A stretch of DNA of 64,000 nt from Pontibacillus chungwhensis BH030062 (lineage in GTDB: Bacteria; Bacillota; Bacilli; Bacillales; BH030062), in contig NZ_AVBG01000009.1 in NCBI RefSeq assembly GCF_000770675.1, positions 62,001-126,000 on the forward strand. The letters are read 5' to 3'. Of the stretch, positions 44,996 to 55,683 are shown in pieces; within the stretch, counting starts at the first letter, position 1; each line of letters opens with the position of its first letter. The position numbers and the translations under genes were made by a program. The notes under the pieces were generated by a model, which worked only from the letters and a program-made list of their open reading frames with translations, was not told the DNA's origin and did no database searches.

Positions 44996-46273
44996 ATGTT
45001 TAAATTTAACGAAGAGAAAGGACAACTAAAGTGTTCTTTCTGCGGTAAGACTCAAGATCAAGTCCGCAAACTAGTTGCTGGACCTGGGGTTTATATATGC
45101 GATGAGTGTATTGAATTGTGCACAGAAATTGTAGAAGAAGAGCTAGGTAACGAAGAAGAAGTTGAGTTCAAAGAGGTTCCGAAACCTCAAGAAATCAATG
45201 AAATTCTGGATGATTATGTAATAGGGCAAGACTATGCTAAGAAATCACTCTCTGTAGCGGTTTATAACCACTATAAGCGTATTAATGCTGCTACGAAAGC
45301 CGACGACGTAGAACTTGCTAAAAGTAACATCTTAATGCTTGGACCTACAGGTAGTGGTAAAACACTTCTTGCGCAAACATTGGCTCGAATTTTAAATGTA
45401 CCATTTGCAATTGCAGATGCTACGTCTCTAACTGAGGCTGGTTACGTTGGGGAAGATGTTGAGAACATCCTTCTTAAATTAATTCAAGCAGCTGATTATG
45501 ATGTTGAGAAAGCCGAAAAAGGAATTATTTATATTGATGAGATTGATAAAGTAGCACGTAAATCTGAAAACCCATCCATTACACGTGACGTTTCTGGTGA
45601 AGGTGTGCAACAAGCCCTTCTAAAAATTCTTGAAGGAACTGTTGCAAGTGTCCCTCCACAAGGTGGACGTAAGCATCCTCATCAAGAATTTATTCAAATC
45701 GACACGGGCAATGTATTATTCATTGTTGGTGGTGCCTTTGATGGAATTGACCAGATTGTAAAGCGTCGTCTTGGTAAGAAAGTAATTGGATTTGGCTCTG
45801 AACAAGAAACCGCTGAAGATATGGAGAAGAAAGAAGTTCTTACTAAAGTACTTCCAGAGGACTTGTTACGCTATGGTTTAATCCCTGAGTTTATCGGTCG
45901 TCTTCCGGTAATTGGTGCGCTAGAATCTCTTGATGAAGATGCGTTAGTTGAGATTCTTACAAAGCCTAAGAATGCTTTAGTGAAACAGTACCAGAAGCTA
46001 TTCCAAATTGACCATGTGGAGCTTGAGTTCGAAGAAGAAGCGCTACGTGAGATCGCTCGTAAGGCAATTGAACGTAAAACAGGTGCCCGTGGTCTGCGTT
46101 CGATCATCGAAGGCATTATGTTAGATGTAATGTATGAATTACCATCTCGTGAAGACATCGATAAGTGTATTATTACGGCTGACACCGTGACGAAAGAAAA
46201 CGGTCGTCCTAAGCTTGTTTTTAACGATGGTACAGTACAAGATGAGAATGAAACACCTAAAGAGAGTGCGTAA
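44996..46273 (+). CDS. clpX: ATP-dependent Clp protease ATP-binding subunit ClpX
   Basis: The 425-residue AAA+ unfoldase feeds substrates to ClpP. The N-terminal zinc finger has Cys13, Cys16, Cys35 and Cys38. Walker A GPTGSGKT is at 116-123, Walker [10 protein letters not shown] follows, and the ClpP-binding IGF loop is present (VIGFGS). The C-terminal sensor-2 is [10 protein letters not shown]. The ATG at 44996 has GTGAGGTG upstream; an in-frame GTG at 44987 lies inside that site. Confidence 0.97.
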   Translation: MFKFNEEKGQLKCSFCGKTQDQVRKLVAGPGVYICDECIELCTEIVEEELGNEEEVEFKEVPKPQEINEILDDYVIGQDYAKKSLSVAVYNHYKRINAATKADDVELAKSNILMLGPTGSGKTLLAQTLARILNVPFAIADATSLTEAGYVGEDVENILLKLIQAADYDVEKAEKGIIYIDEIDKVARKSENPSITRDVSGEGVQQALLKILEGTVASVPPQGGRKHPHQEFIQIDTGNVLFIVGGAFDGIDQIVKRRLGKKVIGFGSEQETAEDMEKKEVLTKVLPEDLLRYGLIPEFIGRLPVIGALESLDEDALVEILTKPKNALVKQYQKLFQIDHVELEFEEEALREIARKAIERKTGARGLRSIIEGIMLDVMYELPSREDIDKCIITADTVTKENGRPKLVFNDGTVQDENETPKESA

Positions 46274-46309
46274 TTCATCTATCCCAAAGAGCACGTTCAT
46301 TATAAGTTA

Positions 46310-46345
46310 AAGAGAGGGGTTTCTCCTATATGGAGAACCTCTCTC
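46310..46345 (+). terminator. Hairpin after clpX
   Basis: AGAGAGG..TTCTCC pairs with GGAGAA.CCTCTCT with small bulges. The T-run is poor, so it is a putative terminator. Confidence 0.6.
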
Positions 46346-46508
46346 GTTCATTACAATCTCGGTCTATGTACCGGGATTATTTTTGTTAGAAAGCCACTAA
46401 TTGTTAATGCTTTTTCGTGAGTTGGATTTTAATGATTGGGTTTAATGTGACTATTTGAGGAGATACTAGCTGATAACATAAAAGATGTATGGTACAGGAG
46501 GAATCTTT

Positions 46509-48179
46509 ATGACATTAGCGGGTATCGTCTTATTTGTGCAACTGTTTTTTGGGATTGTTATTGGTCTTTACTTTTGGAACCTATTAAAAAATCAACGTTC
46601 TCAAAAAGTAACAATTGATCGAGAGTCAAAAAAAGAAATGGCTGAATTAGGGAAAATGCGTCAAATTGCACTTTCTGAACCTCTGTCAGAGAAAGTTCGT
46701 CCTAGAACTTTCCAAGATATCATTGGTCAAAAGGATGGAATTGAAGCATTAAGAGCTGCAATATGTGGTGCAAATCCACAGCATGTGATCGTATATGGCC
46801 CTCCAGGGGTTGGGAAAACAGCTGCGGCTCGTCTGGTGCTTGAAGAAGCAAAACAATATAAAGATTCTCCGTTTCGTCAAGAAGCTGTATTTGTTGAGTT
46901 AGATGCAACTACAGCCAGATTTGATGAACGAGGTATAGCAGATCCTTTAATAGGATCTGTTCATGACCCGATTTATCAAGGGGCTGGTGCGATGGGGCAA
47001 GCTGGGATTCCTCAACCTAAACAAGGGGCTGTGTCCAATGCACATGGTGGAGTTCTTTTTATTGACGAGATTGGGGAATTACATCCTATTCAGATGAATA
47101 AGTTACTTAAAGTACTGGAGGATCGGAAGGTTTACTTTGAAAGTGCATATTATAGTGAAGAGAATCAGCAAATCCCCTTACATATCCATGAGATATTTAA
47201 GAAGGGTCTGCCAGCAGATTTTCGCTTAATTGGAGCAACTACAAGGCGGCCTGAAGAAATTCCTCCTGCTATTCGTTCACGTTGTTTAGAGGTTTTCTTT
47301 AGAGAACTTGAGCATGAAGAGGTTGTTGAAGTAGCTAAAAGGGCAGCGGAAAAGATTGAATTTACTTCAGATAAAGATGCTTTAGAAACGTTAGCAGGCT
47401 ATGCACGTAATGGACGTGAAGCTGTCAACATGATCCAGATTGCTACGGGTATTGCCAAAAAAGCAGGTCGAACGATCATTTCCAAAGCGGATATTGAATG
47501 GGTCGTAGATGCCTCTCAGCTAGCACCTAGATATGATAAGAAAATCGGGGATCGGGACCAAATTGGTATTGTGAATGGGCTTGCTGTCTTTGGACCTAAT
47601 TCAGGGTCGCTGCTTGAGATTGAAGTTACTGTTCTCCCAACTACCTCAAAGCAAGGAACCATTAACATTACTGGAATTGCTGAAGAAGAAAGTATAGGTA
47701 CACAAAGTAAATCAATACGTAGGAAAAGCATGGCTAAAGGATCAATCGAAAATGTAATCACTGTTCTTCGTTCTTTAGGTGTTCCGGCTCATGAATACGA
47801 TATTCACGTCAATTTCCCAGGAGGCATTCCTGTCGATGGTCCTTCAGCGGGTGTGGCTATGGCTCTTGGAATTTACTCTGCTATTCATAAGCTTCCGGTA
47901 CGTTATAACGTCGCGATGACAGGGGAGATTAGTATTCATGGCCATATAAAACCGGTGGGTGGAGTAATGGCTAAGATCAAGGCAGCGAAAAGAGCTGGTG
48001 CTACGAAAGTATTAATTCCTGCTGAGAATAACCAAGAGATGTTTAATCAAATAGAAGGGGTTCAAATCGTACCTGTAACCCATATACAAGAAGCGCTTGC
48101 ACTGGCTTTACATGGGGATGTTCAATCGTTATTGAAGGATAAGCGATTCGTTGAAAAGAGGTCGTCTCAATCCTCATAA
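46509..48179 (+). CDS. lonB: ATP-dependent protease LonB
   Basis: The 556-residue sporulation-type Lon paralogue has one N-terminal transmembrane helix (LAGIVLFVQLFFGIVIGLYF) in place of the LonA substrate domain. The AAA+ domain has Walker A GPPGVGKT at 97-104 and GVLFIDEIGELH. The C-terminal protease has catalytic Ser446 in DGPSAGV and Lys489 in MAKIKAAKRAG. In B. subtilis it is expressed in the forespore. The ATG at 46509 follows AGGAGG, and a nearby upstream ATG (46485) precedes that site. It lies between clpX and lonA, as usual. Confidence 0.95.
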   Translation: MTLAGIVLFVQLFFGIVIGLYFWNLLKNQRSQKVTIDRESKKEMAELGKMRQIALSEPLSEKVRPRTFQDIIGQKDGIEALRAAICGANPQHVIVYGPPGVGKTAAARLVLEEAKQYKDSPFRQEAVFVELDATTARFDERGIADPLIGSVHDPIYQGAGAMGQAGIPQPKQGAVSNAHGGVLFIDEIGELHPIQMNKLLKVLEDRKVYFESAYYSEENQQIPLHIHEIFKKGLPADFRLIGATTRRPEEIPPAIRSRCLEVFFRELEHEEVVEVAKRAAEKIEFTSDKDALETLAGYARNGREAVNMIQIATGIAKKAGRTIISKADIEWVVDASQLAPRYDKKIGDRDQIGIVNGLAVFGPNSGSLLEIEVTVLPTTSKQGTINITGIAEEESIGTQSKSIRRKSMAKGSIENVITVLRSLGVPAHEYDIHVNFPGGIPVDGPSAGVAMALGIYSAIHKLPVRYNVAMTGEISIHGHIKPVGGVMAKIKAAKRAGATKVLIPAENNQEMFNQIEGVQIVPVTHIQEALALALHGDVQSLLKDKRFVEKRSSQSS

Positions 48180-48202
48180 AACCAATCGCGCAAATGAAAC
48201 AT

Positions 48203-48231
48203 TTTACAAAGAAAATGGTTTTCATTATACT
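48203..48231 (+). promoter_or_regulatory. Promoter of lonA
   Basis: TTTACA (48203-48208) and TATACT (48226-48231) are 17 bases apart, about 100 bases before the lonA start. I see no clear CtsR or CIRCE operator. Confidence 0.7.
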
Positions 48232-48330
48232 TTTAAAGAACCATATGTTTGATGAGTTTTAGAGCATTGTCTATATGGCAGGCTCTCTTTTCTCTTTTCT
48301 ATTATGGAATTTCATGGAGGTGCAAGAAAA

Positions 48331-50658
48331 ATGACGAAGCCAAATACCATTCACATCCCCCTCCTTCCATTACGTGGACTATTAGTTTATCCATCAATGG
48401 TCATGCATTTAGATGTGGGTCGCGATAAATCAGTTAACGCAGTAGAGAAAGCTATGGTTCAAGACCATACTATTTTCTTAGCTGCACAGAAAGAAACAAA
48501 TATTGATGAACCAACAGAGAATGATATATATCAAGTGGGAACAATGGCTAAGATTAAGCAAATGCTTAAACTTCCAAATGGTACAATAAGGATCTTAGTA
48601 GAGGGATTGTATCGTGCGGAACTAGTCAACCACACTGATGATGAAGACGAAGAATTGCTAATGGCTGAAATTAAAGAAATGGAGGAAACGCACGGGGAGA
48701 GTTTAGAAGAACAAGCCCTTATGCGAAAGCTCCTGGAACAATTTGAACAGTACATAAAAGTGTCTAAGAAGGTTAGTGATGAGACGCTTTCTTCTGTACA
48801 AGATATAGATATCCCTGGCCGCTTAGCTGATATCGTAACCTCACATCTTCCTTTAAAGATTAAAGACAAACAACAAGTACTAGAAATGATCCATGTTCCA
48901 GATCGAATAGAGCATATTATTGATCTCATAAATAATGAGAAGGAAGTTATGCAACTTGAGAAGAAAATTGGACAGCGTGTTAAGCGTTCAATGGAACGTA
49001 CTCAGAAAGAATACTACCTTCGTGAACAAATGAAGGCCATCCAAAAAGAACTTGGTGATAAAGATGGCAAATCAGGAGAGGTTGAAGAGCTTAAAGCTAA
49101 GCTTGAAGAAGCTAATCTTCCAGAAAGAGTTCAAAAAGTAGCCTTAAAAGAACTGGATCGATATGAAAAAATCCCTAGTAGTTCAGCTGAGAGCTCAGTA
49201 ATTAGAAATTATATTGATTGGATCCTTTCTCTACCTTGGACAGAACAAACGGAAGACAATCTGCATATCCCTCACGCTGAAGAGGTGCTTGATGCTGATC
49301 ATTATGGCTTAGAGAAAGTGAAAGAACGAATCATTGAGTATTTAGCTGTACAGAAGCTTACAAACAGCATTAAAGGCCCGATTCTTTGCCTTGTTGGCCC
49401 TCCTGGTGTGGGTAAAACTTCTCTAGCCCGGTCTATTGCACGTTCAATGGATCGTAACTTCGTACGAGCTTCCCTTGGTGGCGTACGGGATGAAGCGGAA
49501 ATTCGAGGACACCGTCGTACGTATGTAGGGGCTATGCCGGGTCGCATTATCCAAGGGATGAAGCGCGCTGAGACAGTTAACCCTGTCTTCTTATTAGACG
49601 AGATCGATAAAATGGCAAGTGATTTCCGTGGAGACCCATCTTCTGCTATGCTGGAAGTACTTGATCCCGAGCAGAACAGTACATTTAGTGATCACTTCAT
49701 TGAAGAGACGTATGATCTTTCAAACGTTCTATTTATTGCTACAGCAAATAATATGCAAACCATACCAGGTCCTCTTTTAGACCGTATGGAAGTCATCTCA
49801 ATAGCAGGATACACAGAAGTTGAGAAACTTCATATTGCGAAAGAACATCTGCTTCCTAAACAGCTAAAAGAAAATGGCTTAAAGAAAAGCCAGCTTCAGT
49901 TCAGGGAGGAAGGCTTACTTAAGCTAGTCCGCCAGTATACACGTGAGGCTGGGGTACGTGGATTAGAACGCCAAATTGCTGCTGTTTGTCGTAAAGCTGC
50001 TAAGATTGTGGTAGCAGAAGACAAGAAGCGTGTGGTGGTTACGGAGAAAAAGTTAGAAGAGCTGTTAGGAAAGCCAATTTTCCGTTATGGTCAAGCTGAG
50101 AAAGAAGACCAAATAGGAACAGCAACAGGTCTTGCGTACACGTCGGCTGGAGGAGACACTCTTGCTATAGAGGTTTCCTTGTATCCAGGAAAAGGGAAGC
50201 TAACGCTCACAGGTAAGCTTGGAGACGTAATGAAGGAATCAGCTCAAGCAGCCTTTAGTTACATCCGCTCAAGAGCTGAGGAGCTTAACATTGACCCTGA
50301 ATTTCATGACAAAAACGATATCCATATTCACGTACCTGAAGGCGCTACACCGAAAGATGGCCCGTCAGCTGGTATTACAATGGCAACAGCACTAGTATCT
50401 GCGCTTACAGAACGTCCGGTTCGTAAAGAAGTAGGCATGACAGGTGAAATTACGTTAAGAGGTCGTGTTCTTCCTATCGGTGGACTCAAAGAGAAATCAC
50501 TAAGTGCTCATCGTGCTGGGTTGACAACCGTTATTATGCCAGCGGAAAATGAAAAGGACCTAGAAGATATTCCAGAGAGTGTGCGTGAAGGGTTAACCTA
50601 TATCCCGGTCACTCATTTGGATCAAGTGTTAGAACATGCACTAGTAGAGGAGAAATAA
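48331..50658 (+). CDS. lonA: ATP-dependent protease LonA
   Basis: The 775-residue cytosolic protease degrades misfolded and regulatory proteins. The N-terminal LAN domain begins [21 protein letters not shown] long coiled region follows, then AAA+ with Walker A GPPGVGKT at 356-363 and [10 protein letters not shown]. The serine protease domain has Ser679 in DGPSAG and Lys722 in GGLKEK, the same numbers as in E. coli Lon. The ATG at 48331 follows TGGAGGTG; the frame upstream to 48304 lacks a ribosome site. It overlaps nothing and is 3 bases before engB. Confidence 0.97.
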   Translation: MTKPNTIHIPLLPLRGLLVYPSMVMHLDVGRDKSVNAVEKAMVQDHTIFLAAQKETNIDEPTENDIYQVGTMAKIKQMLKLPNGTIRILVEGLYRAELVNHTDDEDEELLMAEIKEMEETHGESLEEQALMRKLLEQFEQYIKVSKKVSDETLSSVQDIDIPGRLADIVTSHLPLKIKDKQQVLEMIHVPDRIEHIIDLINNEKEVMQLEKKIGQRVKRSMERTQKEYYLREQMKAIQKELGDKDGKSGEVEELKAKLEEANLPERVQKVALKELDRYEKIPSSSAESSVIRNYIDWILSLPWTEQTEDNLHIPHAEEVLDADHYGLEKVKERIIEYLAVQKLTNSIKGPILCLVGPPGVGKTSLARSIARSMDRNFVRASLGGVRDEAEIRGHRRTYVGAMPGRIIQGMKRAETVNPVFLLDEIDKMASDFRGDPSSAMLEVLDPEQNSTFSDHFIEETYDLSNVLFIATANNMQTIPGPLLDRMEVISIAGYTEVEKLHIAKEHLLPKQLKENGLKKSQLQFREEGLLKLVRQYTREAGVRGLERQIAAVCRKAAKIVVAEDKKRVVVTEKKLEELLGKPIFRYGQAEKEDQIGTATGLAYTSAGGDTLAIEVSLYPGKGKLTLTGKLGDVMKESAQAAFSYIRSRAEELNIDPEFHDKNDIHIHVPEGATPKDGPSAGITMATALVSALTERPVRKEVGMTGEITLRGRVLPIGGLKEKSLSAHRAGLTTVIMPAENEKDLEDIPESVREGLTYIPVTHLDQVLEHALVEEK

Positions 50659-50661
50659 TTC

Positions 50662-51249
50662 ATGAAAGTTAATCAAGCGGAACTTGTTATAAGCGCCGTT
50701 AGTCAGCAACAATATCCGGAAGACCCAATGCCAGAGATTGCTCTGGCAGGACGTTCTAATGTGGGGAAATCGTCATTTATTAATAAAATGATTCAACGAA
50801 AAGCATTAGCACGTACTTCTGGAAAACCAGGTAAAACCCAAACACTTAATTTCTATAGAATAAATGAATCCTTCATGTTTGTAGACGTACCTGGATATGG
50901 TTATGCGAAAGTCTCGAAGAAGGAAAAAGCGAAGTGGGGAAAAATGATGGAAGAGTATTTCTCCACACGTGAACGCTTGCGTATGGCGATGTTAATCGTT
51001 GATATTCGCCATGACCCTTCAGAAGATGATCAATTGATGTATGACTTCTTGAAACACTATGAACTTCCTGTAACCGTAGTGGCAACGAAGTTAGACAAAA
51101 TCAAAAAAGGCCAACGTGCCAAGCAGCTTAAACGCATCATCGATGTTCTTGAAATGGAAGAAGAAGATAAGCTTCTGCCATTCTCATCAGAAACTGGTGA
51201 AGGAAAAGATGAAGCATGGGGTATTATTAAGCCTTATCTAAAAAAATAA
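50662..51249 (+). CDS. engB: Ribosome-biogenesis GTPase EngB (YsxC)
   Basis: The 195-residue TRAFAC GTPase is required for 50S ribosome assembly. G1 is [10 protein letters not shown]3 [10 protein letters not shown]4 ATKLDKI and G5 FSSETGEG, with the G2 threonine in GKTQTLNFY. It begins 3 bases after lonA stops, with AGAGGAG in the lonA end, so it is translationally linked to lonA. A strong terminator follows. Confidence 0.96.
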   Translation: MKVNQAELVISAVSQQQYPEDPMPEIALAGRSNVGKSSFINKMIQRKALARTSGKPGKTQTLNFYRINESFMFVDVPGYGYAKVSKKEKAKWGKMMEEYFSTRERLRMAMLIVDIRHDPSEDDQLMYDFLKHYELPVTVVATKLDKIKKGQRAKQLKRIIDVLEMEEEDKLLPFSSETGEGKDEAWGIIKPYLKK

Positions 51250-51256
51250 TGAAATA

Positions 51257-51292
51257 AAGAAGTCCTCTACTTATAGTAGAGGACTTCTTTTG
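51257..51292 (+). terminator. Terminator after lonA-engB
   Basis: A 14-bp perfect stem (51257-51270 with 51276-51289) is followed by TTTTG. Confidence 0.9.
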
Positions 51293-51332
51293 TATCGTTT
51301 ATGTTCAACGAACACGTATTTCATCAAATGCA

Positions 51333-51782
51333 GAAGACTCGAAGCTGAGAGAATGTTTCCGTTAACTTTAGTTGAGTATAAGGTGGGCCTGGAAACCACT
51401 CGCTTTCCTGTGGGGAGCTGGTGAGCCTCCTCACCCGGCAAAGCCGGTCTCCGGGGTCTCACCTAGGCTCTTCTGCCCACGGGAGTCTCGCAGTTTCCAG
51501 GCCCACCTTTTCCATATTGAGAGATACGGAAACAACACACATGTAGATTGAATTAGGCATCAAAAACGCTCAAGCAGCGGGCCGTTCGTACTATAAATGG
51601 CAAGGGGTGGCTGGGGAACGGGGAGACTCCTGCGGGAGAAAGAGGTCGACGAGACCCCGGACTGAACGAAGTGAGGGAGGAGGCTCGACAGCTCGCCCGC
51701 GGAAAGCGAGTCGTTCCCTAGCCACCCCTAGCTCTCAACTACATAAAGGCCCCATCTGTTCTTACATGTCTCTAATACCACG
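51333..51782 (+). repeat. Dispersed composite repeat, copy E (mosaic)
   Basis: The left end GAAGACTCGAAGCTGAGA (51333-51350) and palindrome 1 match copy C, with perfect 17-base arms (51380-51396 and 51493-51509) and an uninterrupted loop. Palindrome 2 differs in sequence: GGGGTGGCTGGGGAAC (51604-51619) pairs with 51713-51728 at 15 of 16 plus one G-T. Its core has GACTCCTGCGGGAG and CCGCGGAAAGCGAG, a motif I recall as widespread between genes of many Bacillaceae. The right terminal repeat is decayed (only AAAGGCCCC near 51746 is shared). It fills the gap between engB and the convergent membrane-protein gene. Confidence 0.88.
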
Positions 51783-51804
51783 CCTGCACTTTTACTTGTA
51801 TAAC

Positions 51805-52290
51805 TTATTTCTTTTTAAACCATAATAAGTATAATCCAAAACCGACTAAGAGTAGGGGCCAGAATGTTTCGATGAAGTGCACGATGACGTTAATCCAGTA
51901 GAACCAGCCTGGTTTATTGGAAGCGAATATCACAAACAGAGACAGGGTGATCAGGATAATAGCAGGAAATATTCCTTTTCGTGTTTTCTGAAACCTTAAC
52001 AAAAAAGATAATCCGATAATAAGCGGGAATATTCCCCAATGGTCGATCCAGAAGGAATAGTTACGCAGTCCGTGGAAGTGGATCCCTAATCCTAGTAGAA
52101 CGCCGCCTGAAAATAGGGTGTCATACTCCATAGCTATATAACTATGTAAAAGTAGGGCGACTCCGATGATCATTAAGATTGTAGGCCAAGAATAAAATTG
52201 GGTGAGCAATGGGATTTGGAATTCTCTTAAAAGAAAGTAGAGGCCTATTCCGATTAATAAGAGGCCACTGAATGTATTTTGTCGTTTCAC
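51805..52290 (-). CDS. Small membrane protein with LiaF-like transmembrane repeats
   Basis: The 161-residue protein has six to seven hydrophobic segments with recurring Gly-rich helices (GLLLIGIGLYFLLREF, ILMIIGVALLLHSYI, FPLIIGLSFLLRFQ, WPLLLVGFGLYLLW), like LiaI/LiaF-type transmembrane domains. Function is unknown. It lies between engB and hemA, where B. subtilis has ysxD, but I cannot confirm orthology. It runs opposite to hemA. The minus-strand ATG is preceded by AGAGGAGG. Confidence 0.72.
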   Translation of the reverse strand: MKRQNTFSGLLLIGIGLYFLLREFQIPLLTQFYSWPTILMIIGVALLLHSYIAMEYDTLFSGGVLLGLGIHFHGLRNYSFWIDHWGIFPLIIGLSFLLRFQKTRKGIFPAIILITLSLFVIFASNKPGWFYWINVIVHFIETFWPLLLVGFGLYLLWFKKK

Positions 52291-52460
52291 TATGGTTTAC
52301 CTCCTCTAAAAACAGCCCTCATTCCTTGCTAATTGAGGGTCATTGTGTTACGGTACTAACGGTATTTATTTCAAATTGCGACTCAGTTTTATATAGATAT
52401 ATCGTATCATAACCTTTCAATAACTGTTCACATTTTTATGAATTGAGACTTTGGTTCTCG

Positions 52461-52469
52461 TGTTATAAT
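52461..52469 (+). promoter_or_regulatory. Promoter of the hem operon
   Basis: The extended -10 TGTTATAAT (TATAAT 52464-52469) lies 59 bases before the hemA GTG. The best -35 candidate is TTGAGA (52443-52448) at short spacing. A CCCTCA/TGAGGG hairpin lies between it and the divergent gene (52315-52337). Confidence 0.6.
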
Positions 52470-52527
52470 AGAAGCAGTGAGTATAAAGATGGACGTAGAT
52501 TTTTGTAGTTTTTTTGGGGGTGAAGGT

Positions 52528-53898
52528 GTGCATATTTTAGTTGCAGGTTTAAATTATAAAACGGCCCCTGTTGAAATACGTGAAAAAGTAACCTTCTCAG
52601 AAGAGGAATTGGCCAAAGCCATGGAAGCGTTAAATCAACAGAAAAGCGTGTTAGAGAATGTGATCATTTCTACGTGTAATCGTACGGAAATTTACGCGGT
52701 AGTAGATCAACTTCATACAGGGCGTTATTACATCAAACAATTTCTATCCCAGTGGTTCAATTTAGATAAAGAGGAATTTTCACCATTCCTTTCTATTTAT
52801 GAATCAGATGGAGCACTTGAGCACTTGTATCGCGTGACTTGTGGACTTGATTCGATGGTTCTTGGTGAAACTCAAATACTTGGGCAAATGAAACAAGCCT
52901 TCTTACGTGCTCAGGAAGCGGGTACTACAGGTACAATCTTCAATCAGCTGTTCAAACAGGCAGTCACTTTAGCGAAGCGTTCTCATAACGAAACAGAGAT
53001 TGGAGATAACGCGGTTTCTGTAAGTTATGCTGCTGTAGAACTAGCTAAGAAGATTTTTGGTGACTTAATGAATAAGCATGTTGTTATTTTAGGTGCCGGA
53101 AAAATGGGCGAGCTAGCTGCTAAGAACCTGCATGGATCCGGTGTGAAGCAAGTAACGGTCATGAACCGTACGTTTGAGAAAGCGGAGCAACTTGCTTCTC
53201 AGTTCCGTGGTCAAGCTAAACCAATTAGTGAGTTAAGTAGTGTGTTGGAAAAGGCGGATATTCTAATCAGTTCAACGGGTGCGAACGATTACGTACTATC
53301 AAAGCAGCATCTGGAAGCGGCTCATAAAAAGCGTAAAGGGCTTCCTTTATTCTTAGTGGACATAGCAGTACCACGTGATCTGGACCCTGCAATTGATGAA
53401 CTAGATAGTGTCTTCTTGTATGACATTGATGATCTGCAGGGAATTGTTGATGCTAACTTAGAAGCTCGAAAGGAAGCGGCTGAAGCCATCGAGGTAATGA
53501 TTGAAGGCGAGATTGTAGCTTTCAAAGAATGGCTGCAGACCCTTGGTGTTGTTCCTGTAATCTCAGCTCTTCGTCAGAAAGCTCTTACTATACAGGCAGA
53601 TACTATGAAAAGTATCGAACGGAAAATGCCTGATTTAACAGAGCGAGAGAAGAAGGTTTTAAGTAAGCATACGAAGAGTATTATTAATCAGATGCTAAAA
53701 CAGCCGATTTTACAAGCGAAAGAATATTCGGCTCAGCCTAATGCTGATCAGAACTTAGATATGTTTATGCAAATCTTTGGAATCGAAGAGGAAGTTCAAC
53801 AAGAAATACAAAAGCAAAATGAGAAAAACAGACAAGCCATCCTTGAATCTGATGGGAAATTTTCCTTTCAACCAGCATCGAATGTAGCTAATTCTTAG
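52528..53898 (+). CDS. hemA: Glutamyl-tRNA reductase
   Basis: The 456-residue enzyme makes glutamate-1-semialdehyde from Glu-tRNA, the first step of haem synthesis. It begins [20 protein letters not shown]. The catalytic Cys50 is in STCNRTE, the NADPH domain starts at [13 protein letters not shown], and a C-terminal dimerisation helix follows. I prefer the GTG at 52528, behind GGGGGTGAAGG, over the ATG-like start at 52477, because HemA proteins begin exactly there. It is the first gene of hemAXCDBL. Confidence 0.95.
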   Translation: MHILVAGLNYKTAPVEIREKVTFSEEELAKAMEALNQQKSVLENVIISTCNRTEIYAVVDQLHTGRYYIKQFLSQWFNLDKEEFSPFLSIYESDGALEHLYRVTCGLDSMVLGETQILGQMKQAFLRAQEAGTTGTIFNQLFKQAVTLAKRSHNETEIGDNAVSVSYAAVELAKKIFGDLMNKHVVILGAGKMGELAAKNLHGSGVKQVTVMNRTFEKAEQLASQFRGQAKPISELSSVLEKADILISSTGANDYVLSKQHLEAAHKKRKGLPLFLVDIAVPRDLDPAIDELDSVFLYDIDDLQGIVDANLEARKEAAEAIEVMIEGEIVAFKEWLQTLGVVPVISALRQKALTIQADTMKSIERKMPDLTEREKKVLSKHTKSIINQMLKQPILQAKEYSAQPNADQNLDMFMQIFGIEEEVQQEIQKQNEKNRQAILESDGKFSFQPASNVANS

Positions 53899-53913
53899 GA
53901 GAGGAATTTCCTT

Positions 53914-54732
53914 ATGTTCGATCTTAAATGGTTATATGAACTGATCATTGTAGTATATTGCCTGAGTTTAATCGGGTACTTTATAGATTTTATTCAAAAT
54001 AACCGGAAGGCAAACCGCGCTGCCTTCTGGTTACTTTCTATGGTCTGGGTTTTACAAACCTTTTTTTTATTAGGACAAACTTTATTAGAATCTCATTTTC
54101 CGATTGTCACCATATATGATGGTCTCTATTTTTATGCATGGATTTTAGTAACTTTTTCACTTATCCTAAATCGTCTCTTCCGAATAGATTTCTTTATATT
54201 CTTCACAAACGTATTAGGGTTCTTTATGATGATGCTTCACATTTTCACCCGTGCTCAGTATGACGCTACTGAAAAGGCGATGCGGTTGGTTAGTGAACTA
54301 TTGGCTACACATATTACATTAGCCATCATTTCATATGGATTCTTCACATTTTCTTGTATATTTTCGTTTATGTATTTATTCCAATATCGTTTGTTAAAGG
54401 AAAAGAAGTGGAATAAAAGGTTGTTACGTTTAGGTGATTTGGGGAAATTGGATACGTTTTCTTATGTGGCTGTTATACTAGGGGTTCCACTCCTTTTAAT
54501 TGCCATTATTTTAGGGCTCGTATGGGGATATACCTCAGGAGATGAGTTTTACTGGTATGACTCCAAAACGTTAGGTTCGTTTGTTGTCTTACTCATTTAC
54601 TTAATTTATTTATTCCTTCGTGTTGTTAAAGGGTACCAGGGGCGAACCATGGCTTTTTATAACACAGGAGCTTTTCTATTCTTATTAGTGAACTTCTTTT
54701 TATTTAGCTCTCTATCAAATTTTCACTTTTAA
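53914..54732 (+). CDS. hemX: HemX, membrane protein of the haem operon
   Basis: The 272-residue protein has about eight transmembrane segments and belongs to the cytochrome c assembly (CcsA/HemX-like) family. In B. subtilis HemX lowers the amount of HemA protein (family knowledge). It lies 15 bases after hemA and 21 bases before the hemC start, as in other Bacilli. The ATG follows TAGGAGAGG. Confidence 0.92.
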   Translation: MFDLKWLYELIIVVYCLSLIGYFIDFIQNNRKANRAAFWLLSMVWVLQTFFLLGQTLLESHFPIVTIYDGLYFYAWILVTFSLILNRLFRIDFFIFFTNVLGFFMMMLHIFTRAQYDATEKAMRLVSELLATHITLAIISYGFFTFSCIFSFMYLFQYRLLKEKKWNKRLLRLGDLGKLDTFSYVAVILGVPLLLIAIILGLVWGYTSGDEFYWYDSKTLGSFVVLLIYLIYLFLRVVKGYQGRTMAFYNTGAFLFLLVNFFLFSSLSNFHF

Positions 54733-54753
54733 ATGTTGTCAGGAGGAACTGTT

Positions 54754-55683
54754 ATGCGCAAAATCGTAATCGGAAGCAGAAAGAGTCAATTGGCATTAAC
54801 CCAAACGGATTGGGTGATTGAGAAACTGAAAGAAATCGCACCACAAAATGAGTATGAAGTGAAAAAAATTGTGACTAAAGGGGATCAAATCCTGGATGTA
54901 ACACTTTCAAAAGTCGGTGGAAAAGGCTTGTTTGTGAAAGAAATCGAGCAAGCTATGTATGATAAAGAAATTGATATGGCTGTTCACAGTATGAAAGATA
55001 TGCCGGCAGAAACGCCTGAAGGGTTAACGATTGGATGTATTCCGATTCGTGAAGACCATCGTGATGCGTACATTGCAAATGACAATGTAGCGTTTCGTGA
55101 TCTTCCTGAAGGTGCTATCGTTGGTACGAGCAGTCTTCGCCGTGCTGCGCAAGTATTGGCAGCGAGACCTGACTTAAAAATTAAATCAATACGTGGGAAT
55201 ATTGATACGCGTCTACGTAAATTAAAAGAAGAAGATTTTGACGCGATCGTCCTTGCAACAGCTGGTCTTAAGCGCATGGGCTGGTCGGATGATGTCATCA
55301 CAGAATATTTAGAACCAGAAGTTTGTGTTCCAGCTGTTGGGCAAGGCGCGTTAGCGATTGAGTGCCGCGAAGACGACCAAGAAATCCGTGATTTGATGGA
55401 CACGCTAAACCACGCGTATACACATCGTACGGTTATGGCAGAACGCACATTCTTAGATTTACTAAATGGTGGTTGTCAGGTTCCGATCGGAGGATATGCC
55501 TATCTAGAAGGAGACGATATTATCCTAACGGCTATGGTTGGTACTCCTGATGGCAAAACGATTCTTAAAGAAGAAGTTCGAGGCCAAGATCCATATGAGG
55601 TAGGACGTGAGGCTGCGGATAAGATAAAAGCTCGAGGCGGAGCTGAAATTATTGAAGCTGTGAGAGAGGAGCTCGATCAGTAA
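54754..55683 (+). CDS. hemC: Hydroxymethylbilane synthase (porphobilinogen deaminase)
   Basis: The 309-residue enzyme polymerises four porphobilinogen units. The N-terminal [15 protein letters not shown] and [13 protein letters not shown] hold the catalytic Asp region. [10 protein letters not shown] and [13 protein letters not shown] bind the chain, and Cys241 in NGGCQVPIG carries the dipyrromethane cofactor. The ATG at 54754 follows AGGAGG; the ATG at 54733 precedes that site. The stop overlaps the hemD start by one base. Confidence 0.96.
   Translation: MRKIVIGSRKSQLALTQTDWVIEKLKEIAPQNEYEVKKIVTKGDQILDVTLSKVGGKGLFVKEIEQAMYDKEIDMAVHSMKDMPAETPEGLTIGCIPIREDHRDAYIANDNVAFRDLPEGAIVGTSSLRRAAQVLAARPDLKIKSIRGNIDTRLRKLKEEDFDAIVLATAGLKRMGWSDDVITEYLEPEVCVPAVGQGALAIECREDDQEIRDLMDTLNHAYTHRTVMAERTFLDLLNGGCQVPIGGYAYLEGDDIILTAMVGTPDGKTILKEEVRGQDPYEVGREAADKIKARGGAEIIEAVREELDQ

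Noticed and set aside
18381-51782. CRISPR array made of the dispersed repeats
   Set aside because: Copies are kilobases apart and about 400 bases long with inverted ends; there is no regular repeat-spacer pattern and no cas genes.
54984-55448. 154-residue minus-strand frame inside hemC
   Set aside because: Ser/Arg-rich shadow of a highly conserved gene; no ribosome site.
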